From Sipunculus nudus (taxonomy: Eukaryota; Annelida; Sipuncula; Golfingiida; Sipunculidae): a stretch of DNA of 64,000 nucleotides. Under the pieces are notes generated by a model, which was not told the DNA's origin, did no database searches, and saw nothing but the letters and a program-made list of their open reading frames with translations. The number at the start of each line of letters is the position of its first letter. The stretch's first letter is position 1. Below, in pieces: positions 1-13,581 of the stretch. The position numbers and the translations under genes are program-made. The stretch is from positions 13,083,488-13,147,487 of the forward strand of contig CM049320.1 of assembly GCA_026874595.1 (NCBI GenBank). Reading direction: 5' to 3'.

Positions 1-1745
1 CAGAAAAATAAACACAAGTCTTGTTCACAGGCCCGCGGTGTTAGAGAAGTTTCAGTGTTTGCCGCCAGATGTCTCCCTTCATTGTAAATAGTGTAATTAC
101 CGACCAAAATGACCATAGATTGATGTATGAATTTCGGTTAGTGTTGTATTGATAATAGGTTTAATTCCTCTTTGTCTATAAATCCATCTTTTATCTTACA
201 TTAATGATTGTTTCAATGAGGGACACCATATTTTCCCGATTTGTCCATTATAATTAAAGCTGATCACCGATCCTAATAAACTATACACAAATATGTCAGC
301 AGTGAGAAAGCTAACACTATCACAGCTGTCAAGCAAGATGAAAATAGTACCGCTTGACACAAGCGGTAAAACTTGGTACGGTGTAGTGGTGGGCCGATCA
401 TCGAGTTTTATCGAAAGTCAATCAGTTTGCTGCCACTTTCAAGCGCTCGATTACCAAAAGCAACTATTGATTACATCACAATAATGATAATGAGTCTGTG
501 TTCCCAAATAACTCCCTTATGTTACTGAGTATGAAACGGTAGATGGAGAACGGAGGACGTAATAAACCTCTGTGAACTGGCAGGGAGCTGCAGAATTAGC
601 GGGGAGTTGTAACGAGATGTACATTGCACAATATGGGCTGTATCGTGTTAAAATACCCCATACATTATCCGGAGCTATGCAGCAAGTAGATGTCCTGGAT
701 TGTCGTTTAATTCTTGATAATTAAAATGATACTTTTAAAAGCATATTTTACCAATAATAGGAAAATATAAAAAAGGCAAAAACTCCTTTTTTGCGTTTGG
801 TTAAGAAAGTACAATTTCACAGATAACAGCAGGTTTCTTTATATTTGCCTGAACCGTTTATTAATCGATCATCAATCAGTTTGCTCAAACCGATGATCGA
901 TTATGAAAAAGGAACCGACTCCCACCACTAGTACGGTGTAAGTCTACTTCACGGATGGTAGAACAGAACTGTTCAAATACGTTTTGGCACATATTTCTTG
1001 TGTAGCATGAAGACACCAAATGATGGTGTCGAGCTGTACAGTTTGTTGCTACTGTCAAGCCCAATAACACTCCTTGCTTTCATTTTTAGCGCTTTTAAGT
1101 GCATCCCCGCTGTTACCAAAACCAAGCTTCTGTGATAATCTGTAAAGTTAAAAAGAGTATGTACTCTTGTCCACAACAATATATATATATATATTCAGTA
1201 ATATTCCCGGCAGTAAAGGTCACATACCAGTATATACCAGGTCAGAAATGCTTGAATACGCTGTGTCAGGCTGTATCAGATAAAAGACGCGAGGAAAGTG
1301 TCATGAAATTGACTTACCCTGTGCCGTTATAAAGTACCAACCCCCTGTATTTCGATGGAACCAATATAACCAGTTGTAAGCTGTGCACAGTTAATGGAAA
1401 AGCAACCCCGTATGCAGAGCGAAACAATGTTACCAAGTGCACGCTTTGTAAAATAAATGGAACATCCACATAAAACACCTGGGTACCTGGTTTCGAGAGG
1501 CTCGCGCGGACAGATTCTTGTGGACAACTGCAACTCTCGCTGTGATTCTCCAATAATTCCTATTATGGTGCGTTATTGTGGAGATTGCACGTGTCCCATA
1601 TGCCTATGGCATCTGAGGAAATTTTGTAAACACAATCAGTGTACCGGTGATATTCTCAAATGTGTCACTATTAAGTGACCGGCGGGTTCATCTTTTCGAC
1701 GTGTTCTATTTTTAGTTTGTCTGACGAGCCTGATATTGTATTTTT
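1..1745. other. Upstream region, no recognised gene
   Basis: No convincing coding exon or RNA gene was found. Short open frames at 293-484 and 1457-1678 have no recognisable domain and no supporting splice context. A short TA microsatellite lies near 1182-1195. The first non-coding exon or the promoter of the NADAR gene could lie here or further upstream, but no sequence signal identifies one. Confidence 0.4.
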
Positions 1746-3989
1746 AGCTCAGCTGACTTTCAGTCATGCTGGGCTATAGCGATGGGTCTTTGTCCGGCGT
1801 CCTTCCGTCTGTCCGTCCCGGCCGGCCGTCCGTCCGTTAGCAGGGCACAAATCGTAACTGTAGGGGCTAGGGCCATGAACCCTATGCAGTCTTAGAGGTT
1901 ATAAAAAGATCTCCTTGCAAACCTGAAATTAGGTCACTGCAACCTATATTCTCGAAGTTATGGGGTGTGTTTGCACCCCCCAGAAATAACTCTTTGAGAC
2001 AAAATTTTCATCCCAAACCTTCCATCTTTCACATACAGCTCACCTACCAACAGGGGAAGTACCATAATTTTTTTTTAGGTCAAGAGGTCAAAGGTCAAGG
2101 TCACAGGAGCCTCTTCTTTGAAAAGCCTGTGGATGCATTTTAAGCCAACCCTTTCATCCCAATTCTTTGATCTTTCACATATAGCTCACCTACTAAGTTG
2201 GAGAAGAATCCTATAGATTTTGAGGTCACAAGGTCAAAGGTCAGGGTCACAGGATCCACTTCTTTGAAAAGGTAGTGGACACATTTCAAGCTAGACTTTT
2301 CATTCCAAACCTTCCAGCACTGATATTGCTTCACTGCCAACAGGGGAAAAGACCTGTTGATTTTGAGGTCAAAGGTCAAGTTCACAGCACCCACTTCTTG
2401 CGTGGAGTCATTTTCAGGCAAACTTTTCAATCTGTACCTTCCATCTGTCAAATATGGCTTACCTACCAATAAGGGAAGAAGCCTATTGATGTTGAGGTCA
2501 AAAAGTCAAAGGTCAAGGTCACAATATTTAATTGTTCTAAATGCTTGTGAGCATATTGTGACCAGATTTAAGTGGTCAGTAGTTACCCATCATTTAGAAA
2601 GAATCCAGTTGATATATGGGCAAAAGGCCAAGGTCATAGGTCAGGGATGTTCACAATTACTTATTTTATAGACCATCTCTATTTTTCTTGTATATATAAC
2701 CATCCCACTCCAGCTGGTACATCTCCCTGTGTGGCTGTAATTGTGAGTGACACTGGTGACATATGACTCCCTTTTGTATCAGCCTATTAAGTGATAAGGC
2801 TCAGTGATAAGTACCTCGTTACCTCATAACAAAAACACTGTTGTCAGAATGCTTCAGCCAGGCATTAAGACTATGAGAGTATAGTATTAAGGTTTAGCTA
2901 CTGATTTATAAGATGATGGGAACATTTTGCAGTTTATTTTATGGAATCCTAGCAATAAACTTAGTTTCCTAGATATCTGAATATTTTAATATATATCACC
3001 ACATATAAAAGAAAGTGTTTGTTCTCATAATATGTGGATGTGTACCTTGATTTAGGATGGCTTTTTGTTTTATTTCAAGGCTCCTAGTCATGCTTTCTGT
3101 ATTTCTTTTCTTTCAGGTTTGGCAGTTTACCTACCCTGCTGACCCCATTGAAAAGCAGAGTGATAATAAAAATATTGGACTTGCACTTTTTACAATTGCA
3201 TATCTATAAATCTTATATGAGGGCCTGGACATGCCTTTTGAATTATTTTGGGCATTTATTACTGGATAATTTGCCCCAAGTTTGGTCTCTTATTGGAGAA
3301 TGTGGGATATCAAATGTCATACTTGTCAGATATCCATTATGTCTGCCAGTTAGCCACCTTAGAAATTCTTTCTTCAGGGCAGTTTCAGTAATTTTTCTTT
3401 AATGTTTGGTCCGATTTAGAGAATGTTTGTTGTCTGATTTCAGACTTGTCAGAAGTCCAATATGGCCACCAGGCAACCATCTTTTAATTCCTTTTGATCA
3501 TATTATCTCAAGAACAGTTAAAGTAAATGCAGTTGGATGTATATTTATGTAATCTTGTAAAGGATTGGGTCAAATATTTCTGAATAAATATTACCATCAT
3601 TTATAAAAGTGCAGTACAGTTGGCTTGTATTGAATAAAAATTCATACAGAAGCACCTGTTTCTCAATAATTCTTGCATGTATTTCCTTGATTTTTGCTAT
3701 ATATTTTGATCTTATATTTGCCCTTTGTGGTGTTCCTTTTGAGACTGACAGGTTTCAAGCAAGCTGTTGGAATAGTTCCTGATAGCTTAACAATCATGCA
3801 TTTTCCTCAGACCATCAATTCACTATGTTTTAACCAGACATAGGTGATATATATTTCTGTTGTCATAGAAAATTTTCAAGAAATTGGCAAATTGGTTCTT
3901 CAAAATTTGACTGGAAGTTGTGAATCTCAGTCCATGATGTCACAGGTCATGCTTGGCAGCTGAGCGTCATGACCCATGGGTTACTTGTT
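1746..3989 (+). mobile_element. Family I hairpin-ended repeat, diverged copy
   Basis: The left end has AGCTCAGCTGACT followed by a partly matching inverted arm and a GTCC/GTCT-rich stretch. The right end reads CAGCTGAGCGTCATGACCC and then a palindromic CCATGG core and ACTTGTTT. These are the family I termini seen at several other places in the window. The body has three to four diverged internal repeats of about 140 to 170 bases, each with AGGTCA-type motifs, for example at 2077-2103. No transposase or helicase reading frame is visible, so it would be non-autonomous. Confidence 0.6.
2077..2103 (+). promoter_or_regulatory. Cluster of AGGTCA half-sites inside a repeat
   Basis: Four AGGTCA hexamers occur in a row at 2077, 2085, 2092 and 2098, with spacings of 2, 1 and 0 bases. 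Nuclear receptors bind such half-sites, and the one-base spacing is the DR1 arrangement used by RXR/HNF4-type receptors. Related clusters recur at about 2224-2246, 2366-2380 and 2494-2521. Function here is an inference; the motif may simply be part of the repeat. Confidence 0.3.
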
Positions 3990-4512
3990 TAATAAAGGCC
4001 CACCGTGTTTAGACGCCGGCCTTGTTTAGATGCCAGGTCAAAAGCAGGGTCTGAAAAAAATCAACGCCCAGGCGTCTGTTTAAGGAAATATGGTATCAAT
4101 AGATCTTGGATAGATTAATTTTCTCATATCTAAGACCACCTACTATGGCTTTTGTTTGATGTCTATCTGGTTCATCTATTTTTTTGTGAAAATCACACAT
4201 ATATCATGAGTTTTTCTCATGAAATTCTTCCATAGGTCTTGGATAGATTTATCTTGATTTATCTTATGGGGGTTCTCATGTCAGGAGATTTCCATGCATC
4301 AATAAATTCATGCCCCTGTGATTTTGTGGACACGTGGTCTCATGGCTACTGCCCATATTTTAGTTGAGCGGATTGTTTTCTTGGTATATAGGACACAGGG
4401 CAGTATTACATCTTACCAAAATAAGATCTATAAAAACCTGATGTTTTGGCATGTTTGAAAAAACTTAAAAAATTTTTTTCTGATATAAAACCTTTACCCC
4501 CTGTAGATTTTT
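3990..4512. other. Inter-repeat spacer
   Basis: No gene was recognised. Two phrases containing 'cttggatagattta' (near 4105 and 4240) resemble the diverged repeats at 56510-57090, so this is probably old repeat sequence. A short inverted motif (TTTAGACGCC near 4010, GGCGTCTGTTTAA near 4073) could be a tiny fold-back remnant. Confidence 0.35.
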
Positions 4513-7173
4513 AGCTCAGCTGACTATAAGTTATCTGAGCTATAGTTGTAGTCCATTGACCGTCGTCAGTCCGGATGTCTTGCCGTCTGTCTGTCCGTCC
4601 GTCTGCCTGGATGTCCGTCCGTAAGACTGGCACGTTTCGACACCATTGGACCTACAAATCTGAAATTCGCCATACAGTTAGATGTCCCCAAAATCTCCTA
4701 CAATGCCGAAAATTGGGTCAATAGGACTTCGTTCCTTCGAGATATTAAGGAAAAACCTCAATTTTTTCTTAGAAATCTATTTTCACACTACAGGACTGCC
4801 TAATATCAAAACCATTCATCTGGTTTTCTTCATATTTACCATAAATATTCCTATATATAGTTCCTATGTACATGCCAGAAATTAAGTCAGTATTATTTAA
4901 TTTAAAAAAGTTATGGGCCCAAACATAATGGACTTTGTAGAAAAAACAGGAAAGATATTTGGTCACTTAAGACCAAAAGTGTTAAGGGTAGGGCCTTTTT
5001 CTCAGTAATACAACTTTAATTGATCAAAATTTAATTGTATACCAAAAATTAGATCAAAATCTGTTAAATTTTTTTAAATATTGGCAAAAATATAAAATTG
5101 ATACCTTAAATTTTTCCCAAGTTTGACCATGGCACGTTTTTTTCCTGTAACTGCTGTGGATTTAATTTTCAAAGCATGTTTTTGTTACCTTTTTAACTGT
5201 TAAAGCAAAAAATTTGAAACCAGTTGATCAAAAACTGTAGATTTTATTCAAGTTTTCAAGCACCATGTCACATATTGTTTACATCAAGCTAGTGTTATGC
5301 AGTTTGCTAAAGCTCAGCTCTCCAGCTTCAGCTCTAAGTTCCTTAAATTTGGCATACAGTTAGATGTCTCCAAAATCCCCTACCATGCCAAGAATTTGAT
5401 CACTAGGACTTAATTCCTTTGAAATATTAATGAAAAACTTCATTTTTCCATTAAAAAGCCCATTGTTACACTATAAGACTGCCTAATATCAAAACCACTG
5501 ATCTGACTTTGATCATATATAATATACATATTTTTCTATACATTTGCCAGAAATGAAGTCAGTATTGTGTAATTGTTTTAAGTTATGGGCCCAAACATAA
5601 TGCACTTTTTAAAAAATCAAGAAATATATTTACTCCCTTAACAAGAGGATTGCTGAAGCTAGAAATTTTTTGTCAGGGATGTAACAATTATTTAATCAAG
5701 ATTCAATTGAATACCAAAAATTAGTTCTGAATTTTTCAAATTTTATGAGTTATTAGTATAAATATAAAATTAGTACCTTAAATTTTGCCCAACTTTGACC
5801 ATGGCACGTTTGCTTCCTGAGAGCACTGTTGATATAATTGTCATATCATGCACACATAAGGATTTCATCTTTGTCGTTTAGAAAGCTGAAGGAAATTGGT
5901 CAAATATTGTAGCTTTTATTAATGTTTTTATGAGACCATGTCAGACCCAGGCTCAATCCAGCCCCTCTTGAGTCACATGTATGTTGACCTTGTTGACCTT
6001 TCATCAGATTATGCATGCTTGAGCTAAGCATACACTGGGGCAGCCAAGCAGCTAATGCTCAGCCATAGTTGATCCAGGTGTCCAACCCAACTCATCTAGT
6101 AATTGTTTTGAAAAACAACATAACAATAAACAATAAATTAATAATTTTGTATTGGGTTTTATAAAAAATTAAAGAAAAATCAATAGAAAAGGAATTTTAG
6201 GAAAATTAGTTGATGAGTAACAGAAAATTAACTCGCAGTTACTGATGATGTAAGAATCTTGTATGGATGGATAGAATGTCAGTGTTATTCCAAATAACAC
6301 CATGCAGTCACCTATGGTATTTTTCAGTTAAATTTTAATGATAAAAAAATAAATCATATTATTCATTACTAATCATTAGGGATCATATGAAGGAAATTAA
6401 TGATAGACAAAGATGCAGTTGATAATATTAATCTAGATTCCTACTGTGTCTAGTGTGTAGATTGATGTGAAAGTAGTCCAAAGTGAATATATTACATTTA
6501 TTTTTTTTAATATAAATAAAAGCCATAAAACCAGGTACTTATGATCATTATTTAAATTTTTGAATTTTGTATATTCTGGATTTTCAACATCATTGTTTGG
6601 CTAAAACTGAATAAATACTAGACATGGTGCGAATGCTTTGCAAATGTATTTGAATACAAATATGAATATGTACTGCATATAAAAAATTTGATTGCATAAG
6701 AATGGGAATTCAGGTGAAAATGAAAGTATTTGAATACCAGTGCAGATATTTTCAAAATGTATTCATGAATGCATTCATGAATATATTCTATAATATTATT
6801 TCAGTAATCATTTCAGTTGTATTTTATTTTAAAAAATCATATAATCTTCTTATTATTTTTTAGATAAAAATTATATTGGCACAATATTTGTTATTAAATT
6901 TTAATAAATAGTTAAACTCTTTTATTATATGTGCTGCTTATAAGTTATATGGCCAAGTCAAAATCTGTGTGACAATAGCACTCCATTTGTTAATGAAATA
7001 AATGAAATCAATCCTCTTCCCTGTCTCCAAAGATACTATCAAAATCATACAGAAGCTAAACACCAACAACTCATAATAATAATTACCACACAAAACCAGC
7101 ATTTGCCTTTTTCCCAAATCATATTTTTTATCATATATAACAGCTGAGCGCTGTGACCCATGGGTCCCTTGTT
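4513..7173 (+). mobile_element. Family I repeat, 2.7-kb copy A
   Basis: It starts with AGCTCAGCTGACT plus an inverted arm, then a GTCC/GTCT microsatellite, and ends with CAGCTGAGCGCTGTGACCCA, a CCATGG core and CCCTTGTTT. Its whole body aligns by eye with the copy at 14023-16599 in intron 1 of the NADAR gene, with shared blocks near 4690/14185, 5130/14620, 5470/14945 and 6740/16140. Internally it has two diverged halves of about 730 bases; compare 'accatggcacgttt' near 5125 and near 5800. No open frame of note is present. Confidence 0.7.
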
Positions 7174-8270
7174 TACTTTGACATGGGTGAAAAATAATTG
7201 ACAGATGCTGTCAGTTATGTTTAAGATGTGCTAAACATAAAGAGTCAAGAGTGCTTATTGTCATGCCACTGGTGCAGGATTAAATTATAATAATATCTTG
7301 GATGTGATATTATGTGGGCTGCAAAATGGGTGTCCTTTTCTGGGTCACAGAAGAGATGTTGTGTCTTACATGGTATCAAATAAATAGCAGAAGTGTTTAT
7401 AAATATTTGTTTTGCACAACAGCATATCAAATTTTGTTTTATTTCCTACAATTTCTATGCCAGTGGGCTTGACTGTACTTAAAAATAAAACAGTTCAGGG
7501 TTTTCATTGCCACCTTGCCTAATGGCTAGAGCCAACAAGAGCAAGCCAAACAATTCACAACTCTTGTTTTATCTTCATGGCCATGAACATATACTTGTAA
7601 GTTTGCATAATCATGAAAAACTGAATGTTAAACAGACACATTCAACAGTCTCCATATAACCTGAGCTAAGAAACAAATACATACATCTTGTTGTATGAGC
7701 ATGATGCAGCAAAGGTAAATATGTGAAACATCCTGCTATTTTTTTACAGCATCTAACTTTGAAAGGACATCATTGAGTGCTCCACATTGGCGCCTTTTAA
7801 ATGTTATATAAAAAATCCTCCCCAATGATTTAAATTATTGGCACTGCTGTATGAAGTAATATGTATTCATGAATTATTATTTTGAATAATTTTTTTTTTG
7901 TGAGTGGAGGTAGATGAGTACCCACATTTGATAGTAAATTGTAACCACAATTCTGAATTTACTGTACATAAATTTTTTATATGTCAATATATGAGAACAC
8001 TGTCAGAGCACAATTGAGCCATGGTTTAACATATTAACCAGCTTACAGTTAAGTATTCACTGTATCTTCAGGGAGGAATGAGAGAAACAAAGTTTGAGTA
8101 AATAATAACTTCTTGGAATGACTTAAAATGCCACAGGCAGTTGTTTTTGGAATGATGATATTGATAACCTCATCTATTAGACAAAATTTCATTTTCACAT
8201 AAGCATAAATGTATTTTTGAGACTAGCAATCATAGCAGTCATGTAATAAGAGTAATGCACAATTAAATAA
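7174..8270. other. Unclassified non-coding DNA
   Basis: AT-rich sequence with no recognised gene or repeat boundary. A short frame at 7245-7430 on the minus strand shows no domain. Confidence 0.4.
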
Positions 8271-9288
8271 TGTTATAAAGGCTGATTGGCTATTGTCATC
8301 ACCCATGGCGATGTCTGCTTTCGTTCGTCTGTCCTTTTGTCTGTTAACTTTTACCATGTTAACAGAATATCTCAAAAAAGAATTCAACCTAGAAGCTAAA
8401 TTTCTTCTGGGTGGATGCAAATAAACAGAAACTCAGATTGAAAGATGGGTAACCTTGACCTATTTTCAAGGTCACACCTATTAATAGAAAAAATCTTATC
8501 AGCTTATTTCTCGACACTGCTTAATGGGTCATTATGAAACATGGTGTAATTATTGGTCTTGATGATCTGTAACTGCTGCACCAACTAGGAGGTACCATCT
8601 ACAATTTCTGAATTTTAACCAATTTGTTTTGGCTTTTTCAATTTTTGCCTTGTGAGCAGTATATCTCAACAAGAATTCAACACAGATATTTCATTTCTTT
8701 AGTGCAGATGCGCCTCAACAAAATCTCAGTCAAGATCAAAGTTTGATCACCTTGATCTACTTAACAAGGTCACAGAGCTATTCATAGAAAAAGGAAGCAC
8801 TTAAGTGATCATTATAAAACATGGTAGGATTATCGGCCTGATGATCTGGAACTGCTTCTCCAGTAAAATTATGTTTTATATGTGCCTGTGCATGTTACTA
8901 AAGAGATTTTTACAGGTAATCCCCTACACTGTTTATCATCATACAGATCTATATCACTTCCTTCACCAGACTTGCAAGGATAATACATGCATCTCTAGTT
9001 CAAATTTACCACTTTAACTAGAGACATATGTACAACTATATACATCCATGTTAACACATAAGTTTCGTAATAATTACTGTTACCACTGATACACACTCTT
9101 CTTTTAGCTGAGGGCATTTGTGAGCCCCTGCTGATATTCTGGTACCTTTCATTAACCTGTGGTGAAAAATCTGACCTTTTTTTGCTCATTATTTATTACT
9201 TCCTTAAAGTTCTCTGTTGATAATTTGACCATGGTGTTTCTGATTTTTTCTTCAGCTGAGCTTCCTAACCCAGGGGTCACTTGTTTCT
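8271..9288 (+). repeat. Diverged repeat with family I-like 3' end
   Basis: Two related segments of about 350 bases (about 8330-8470 and 8640-8800) share the phrases 'tatctcaa-aagaattcaac' and 'aaggtcaca', so this is a diverged tandem duplication. The right end near 9254-9288 (CAGCTGAGCTTCCTAACCCA, then GGGGTCACTTGTTT) matches the family I 3' terminus with mutations. No clear 5' terminus was found. Confidence 0.45.
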
Positions 9289-9525
9289 TTAACAATGTGT
9301 ATTTATGGATAAGGTTGTTGCTGCTTATAATATTTATCATGGTAAATGGTATGAGTAATAAGTATGATTAGTTCTTGGTTTGAATTATGTGTGCTCATTA
9401 AATATATATATATATTTCATTATAACTGACTGAGAAGTGTTTATGCATAAATGTTGTGAGTTATTTTCCATTTATTGGGCTTTTATATTATTTGTAGAAC
9501 TATCATATTTAATTTCCAATTGCAG
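9289..9525 (+). other. Putative intron end upstream of exon 1
   Basis: AT-rich DNA with a TATA microsatellite near 9402-9415, ending in 'ttccaattgcag' at 9514-9525. That is a good 3' splice acceptor just before the long NADAR reading frame. If it is used, at least one upstream exon exists outside the recognised features. Confidence 0.45.
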
Positions 9526-9539
9526 CAACCTCAGTCCTG

Positions 9540-12500
9540 ATGTCACAAAAGCGCAGGCCTGAATCCTCCCCACCTACACTGCAGTCTAGAACAACTTGGA
9601 AACAAGTAAAGAAACCCAGATTAGAAATAGGTCATCCGTGTCAGACAGCCATGAGTCAGTTACATCAAGATCAAGAAAATTTGACAGAGCAAATCACTGG
9701 GGTGTCTCCAGGCAGTGCCATAGCTGAATCGACAGCAGCAGGGTTATCACCTGATGACTCTGGTGAGACAGAGGATGCTGACCCTGATGTCATGATGTCG
9801 GATGCATCTGATAGTCATATGACTGATGTAAAGTCGCCTAAAGAGAAAGAAACCGGAGAAGTGTCACCACATAAGTCACCAAGTAAGGAAGGCTCATCAA
9901 GGAAATCTAAAAAGAAAACCAGCTGGAAGCTTCTTCAAGATAATTCTGGAGAGAGAGGAGCTAAGGGAAAGAAGAAGAAACCAAAGAATAAGAAGAGTGC
10001 TAGCAAGGATCAGACAGGACCAAAAAGCCCAGGCACTCAGCAGCAACCCAGTGAATTTGACACAGAGCTTGCTGAAATGAGTGACAATAAACAGGACAGA
10101 GATATTTCTTTTCCACATCATCTGGAGAGACCAACAACAGAAGAACAGTTTGAAGCTAGACTAAACATGGAACAGCCAAAGACAGATGAAAAGTGTGAGA
10201 GTAAGAAAGAAAAAGTGTCTGTGTTAGAATCAGTATCTGATCCTGTACAAACTCGTGGAAAGTCAGTGGAGCAAACCAAGGATGAAAATGAAGGTATAGA
10301 AAGCAGGACAACAGAAAAGGATATAGGTAAGCAGAGGAAAGGTGAGGTAGAGGGAGAAGAGGAAATGGAATCCGCAAAGAAACTTGAGACTGAAGCTCAA
10401 CTTGGGAAAACTACTGAGACAGAGACACCTTGTAATGCTAATGCTAATGAGCTGCAAGATATTCCAGAAAATCACAGTGATAAAACTTTTGCAGATTCAG
10501 ACATTGCACCAAAAGGTACTGAATCCACTGGTACACCTGATAATGCAATAGAATGCTCAGTTGATGAGAGGCCTTCTGAATGTGACAATGCCCAGGCCAA
10601 TAATATTCCGTCAGAGCTTGCTGTAATGAGTGACAATAAACAAGACAGAGATATTTCTGCTCCACGCCACCTGGAGGGACCAACCACAGAGGCACAGTTT
10701 GGAGCAAAGCAAAACATGGAACAGCCAAAGACAGATGAAAAGTGTGAGAGTATGAAAGAAAAAGTGTCTATGTTAGAATCAGTATCTGATCCTGTACAAA
10801 CACATGGAAAGTCAGTAAAGCAAACCAAGGATGAAAATGAATGTACAGAAAGCAGGACAGCAGAAAAGGATGAAGGAGAGCAGAGGAGAGATGAGATGAA
10901 GGGAGAAGATGAGATTGAATCCACAAGGAGACCTGAAACGCTAACTGAACATGGAAAAAATACTGAGACAGAGGCTTGTAATGTTTATGCCAATGAGATG
11001 CAAGAAGTTCCAGAAAATAGAAGTGATAAAACTGATGCACAAACAAAGGTGTCCTTGCCAGATTCAGACTTGACACAAGAAGGTTCTGAGTCCACTGTCA
11101 CACCTGATAATGTAAATATAATGGATTGCTTAGCTAACGAGAGGCCTTCTGATTGTGAAAATACCCAGGCTTATAATATTCCATCAGACCAAGTTTTGAA
11201 AATAACAAAAAGCAGGACTATTCTTGATCAAAACAGATCTGAAGAGAATCCTGAAGCATCGCATACAGACAATTCAAGAACTGCTGACAGTAGCTTCTAT
11301 GGTGGTAACTCAGATCCTAGTAGTAACAGTACCTGTGAGTCCACAAGACAGTCAGGTATGGCTCCTGTGGCAAGTGGGGCATATTTGGACGGTTCACAGC
11401 TTGATTCGAGGAGTACTCAAGAAACCATTGAACCTGTGCACATCAAAGATCATGTGATTGATGAAAAAACCTCATCAGTTAAAGATGAAAAAGACACATC
11501 AGATGAATATCAAAACAAAGTTGCTTTCATGAAGTCTTTAGACCAAGATCAGTATGGCAAAACTACTACTGATATTTTTCAAAGAGCAGATAATACAGCT
11601 ATCCTGTCTTTTCCACCAGGAATTAAATTAGAGGTGCCCCCCACAGGAGGCCCTACTGGTTTTGAAACAGATTTTAGCTCATCTGTGAAGACAGAGAATG
11701 ATTCACCATCAGTTCAACCACAGATTTCTGAAATTGCTGAAATGAAGGCCAAACAAAATAAAGATGTGACTGGTACAATAAAGCAGAGAGATGAGGCAGA
11801 TGTAGTAAAGTCAGTAGGAGGCACCATTGGCCATGAAAAAGGGCAGGGTCTGGAAGGGAACAGGGTGAATGATACAGGATCTGGACCAGGATATTCAAAA
11901 TATGGATTTAAAGGAAACAGAAAGGATAAATGGGAAGGCAATGGTCAAAACATGAAAGGGCAAAGTGGTTTAAGTGACACAGAAGAAAAAGAACAAATTG
12001 TTTCGAAAGAAAGGCCTGTTGAAGACCAGCAACACTCTATCAGAAGACAGGACAGTGGTAAACAAAAACGAAGAGACAATGATTGGCAGCAAGGTGTAAT
12101 TATGGAAACATTGCAGGCTAATTTAAGTCATGAACAGAAAGCAGAATGTAAGGATTCCAGACAGAGAGGTGGAAAACATACCAGGGTGCAAGATAATAAA
12201 TCAGGGAGGGAAATTGATTGTGGTAGTAGTGGTGTTAGACAGAGACAAAGTAAGATGGATGTAAAGGAGAAACTTGGTGAAGACATGGGTAGAAAGAAGA
12301 TTGTTCCTTCTTCCAGTACTAAAAATCTTGAGAATAAGAAAAATCTGAGAGAGACAAGTGAAGTGATGGACACGCATGATTTAGCAGCTTTAGACAAAAT
12401 GTCTAAGCATAGTCATTCAGACGATGATGGTGAATGGGTTGAGGTTAAACTCCCCAGACAGGAAGGCAAGACAGACACTGATCATTTTGATATGGGTACT

Positions 12501-13581
12501 GCTACAAAGACTTGCCCAAGTGAAAAGCAAACTTCTGGAAATAAGTTCTCAGATAGTATGAATGAACAAGATATGAATTGCGAAGAACTAAAGAAGCCTG
12601 GTGGTGAATGGATGCATACTGAATCAAATCTGGAGGAACAAGAAAAGGCTTTCAATAAAACCCAGTCACCAACAAAATCAGATCAAAAGAGTCCACAAAG
12701 TGGCCAGCAAGGAGGGGGAAAAGGTCCCCGGAAGTTAAGTAAACGGTTACAGAGGTTAGAAAGAAGTGAGGCAAAACAGCGAGAATGTCTCCAGCAAGAA
12801 CAGAAAATGCTAGATCAGAAAGGAAAAGTAAATAAAGACAAAAACACAACTGTGTCACAAAGTTTAAAATCTGGAGGACTCGCAGCAGCCTCTGCAGGTT
12901 GGCCGAGGGAAAGTTTTTCTGAAAACCAGAATAAAAAAGATGTAGACTATGCACATGGAAAGCAGAGTGAAAGAGAAGAAGAAAAGAAGCCAGATGTCTT
13001 GACCAGGTGCAGTGATGGATCCGATATATTTGATGATAGTTGTCCACTGAGCTCTGTTGATATTTGGGATGATCAACATGAGGCCCATGATAATTCAAAA
13101 TTGGCTACTAATGAGCAAAAGAAAAAGCCTGACTCAAGTGCGCAAACAAGTGCACCACAAGGTTTGCCAAAGGCAGAGGTTAAGTCTCCAGGAGAAGGAA
13201 AAGGAGGCAGAAAACGTCAGAGAAAATGGAAGAAATTGGATTTGGAAGGTGGAAGCCAAATGACTGGAGAAAAAAAGAAATTCAGGGAACCAGCTAAAAA
13301 GTCTAATTTTGAAACACCAGCAGAAAACACACAGCCTGAGAAGAGAAGAAGTAGATGGAATGAGACTGGTAGGGACCGGTCACCCAGAAGTTACTCCCCT
13401 CGAGGGAGAGACTGGGATGTGTATGCACATGAATCAAAGGTGATGACATCCAATTCTGGAGAAAAATTCACGCTGTTTTTTGGCTGGCAAAATCCCCTTA
13501 GTCAACATCACCCAGCTCGGTTTGAGATCGATGGTGTTCATTTCAACTGTACAGAGCAGTACATGATGAGGGAGAAAGCAG
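9540..13581 (+). CDS. NADAR gene exon 1: disordered region and first third of NADAR 1
   Basis: This exon encodes about 1347 residues. Residues ~1-1290 are rich in E, K, S, D, T and Q. Basic clusters that could be nuclear localisation signals lie near residue 122 (KSKKK), 142 (KGKKKKPKNKK) and 1222 (GGRKRQRKWKK). A tandem repeat of 183 codons covers about 10057-11170. A serine/arginine-rich stretch (RDRSPRSYSPRGRD) lies just before NADAR 1, which begins near residue 1308 with FTLFFGWQNPLSQHH and runs to EQYMMREKA. The exon ends at 13581 before the donor GTGAGA, phase 1; reading on past the donor gives a quick stop, as expected of intron. Confidence 0.92.

Noticed and set aside
293-484. Small open frame starting MSAVRKLTL as the first exon of the NADAR gene
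   Set aside because: It ends in a stop, has no clear donor site linking it to the acceptor at 9525, and matches no domain. It cannot be supported without transcript data.
10472-10924. Long minus-strand open frames inside exon 1 (also 12652-13098)
   Set aside because: They are shadows of the plus-strand frame, which carries consistent codons, internal repeats and splice links to NADAR exons. Their translations are low-complexity and have no domain.
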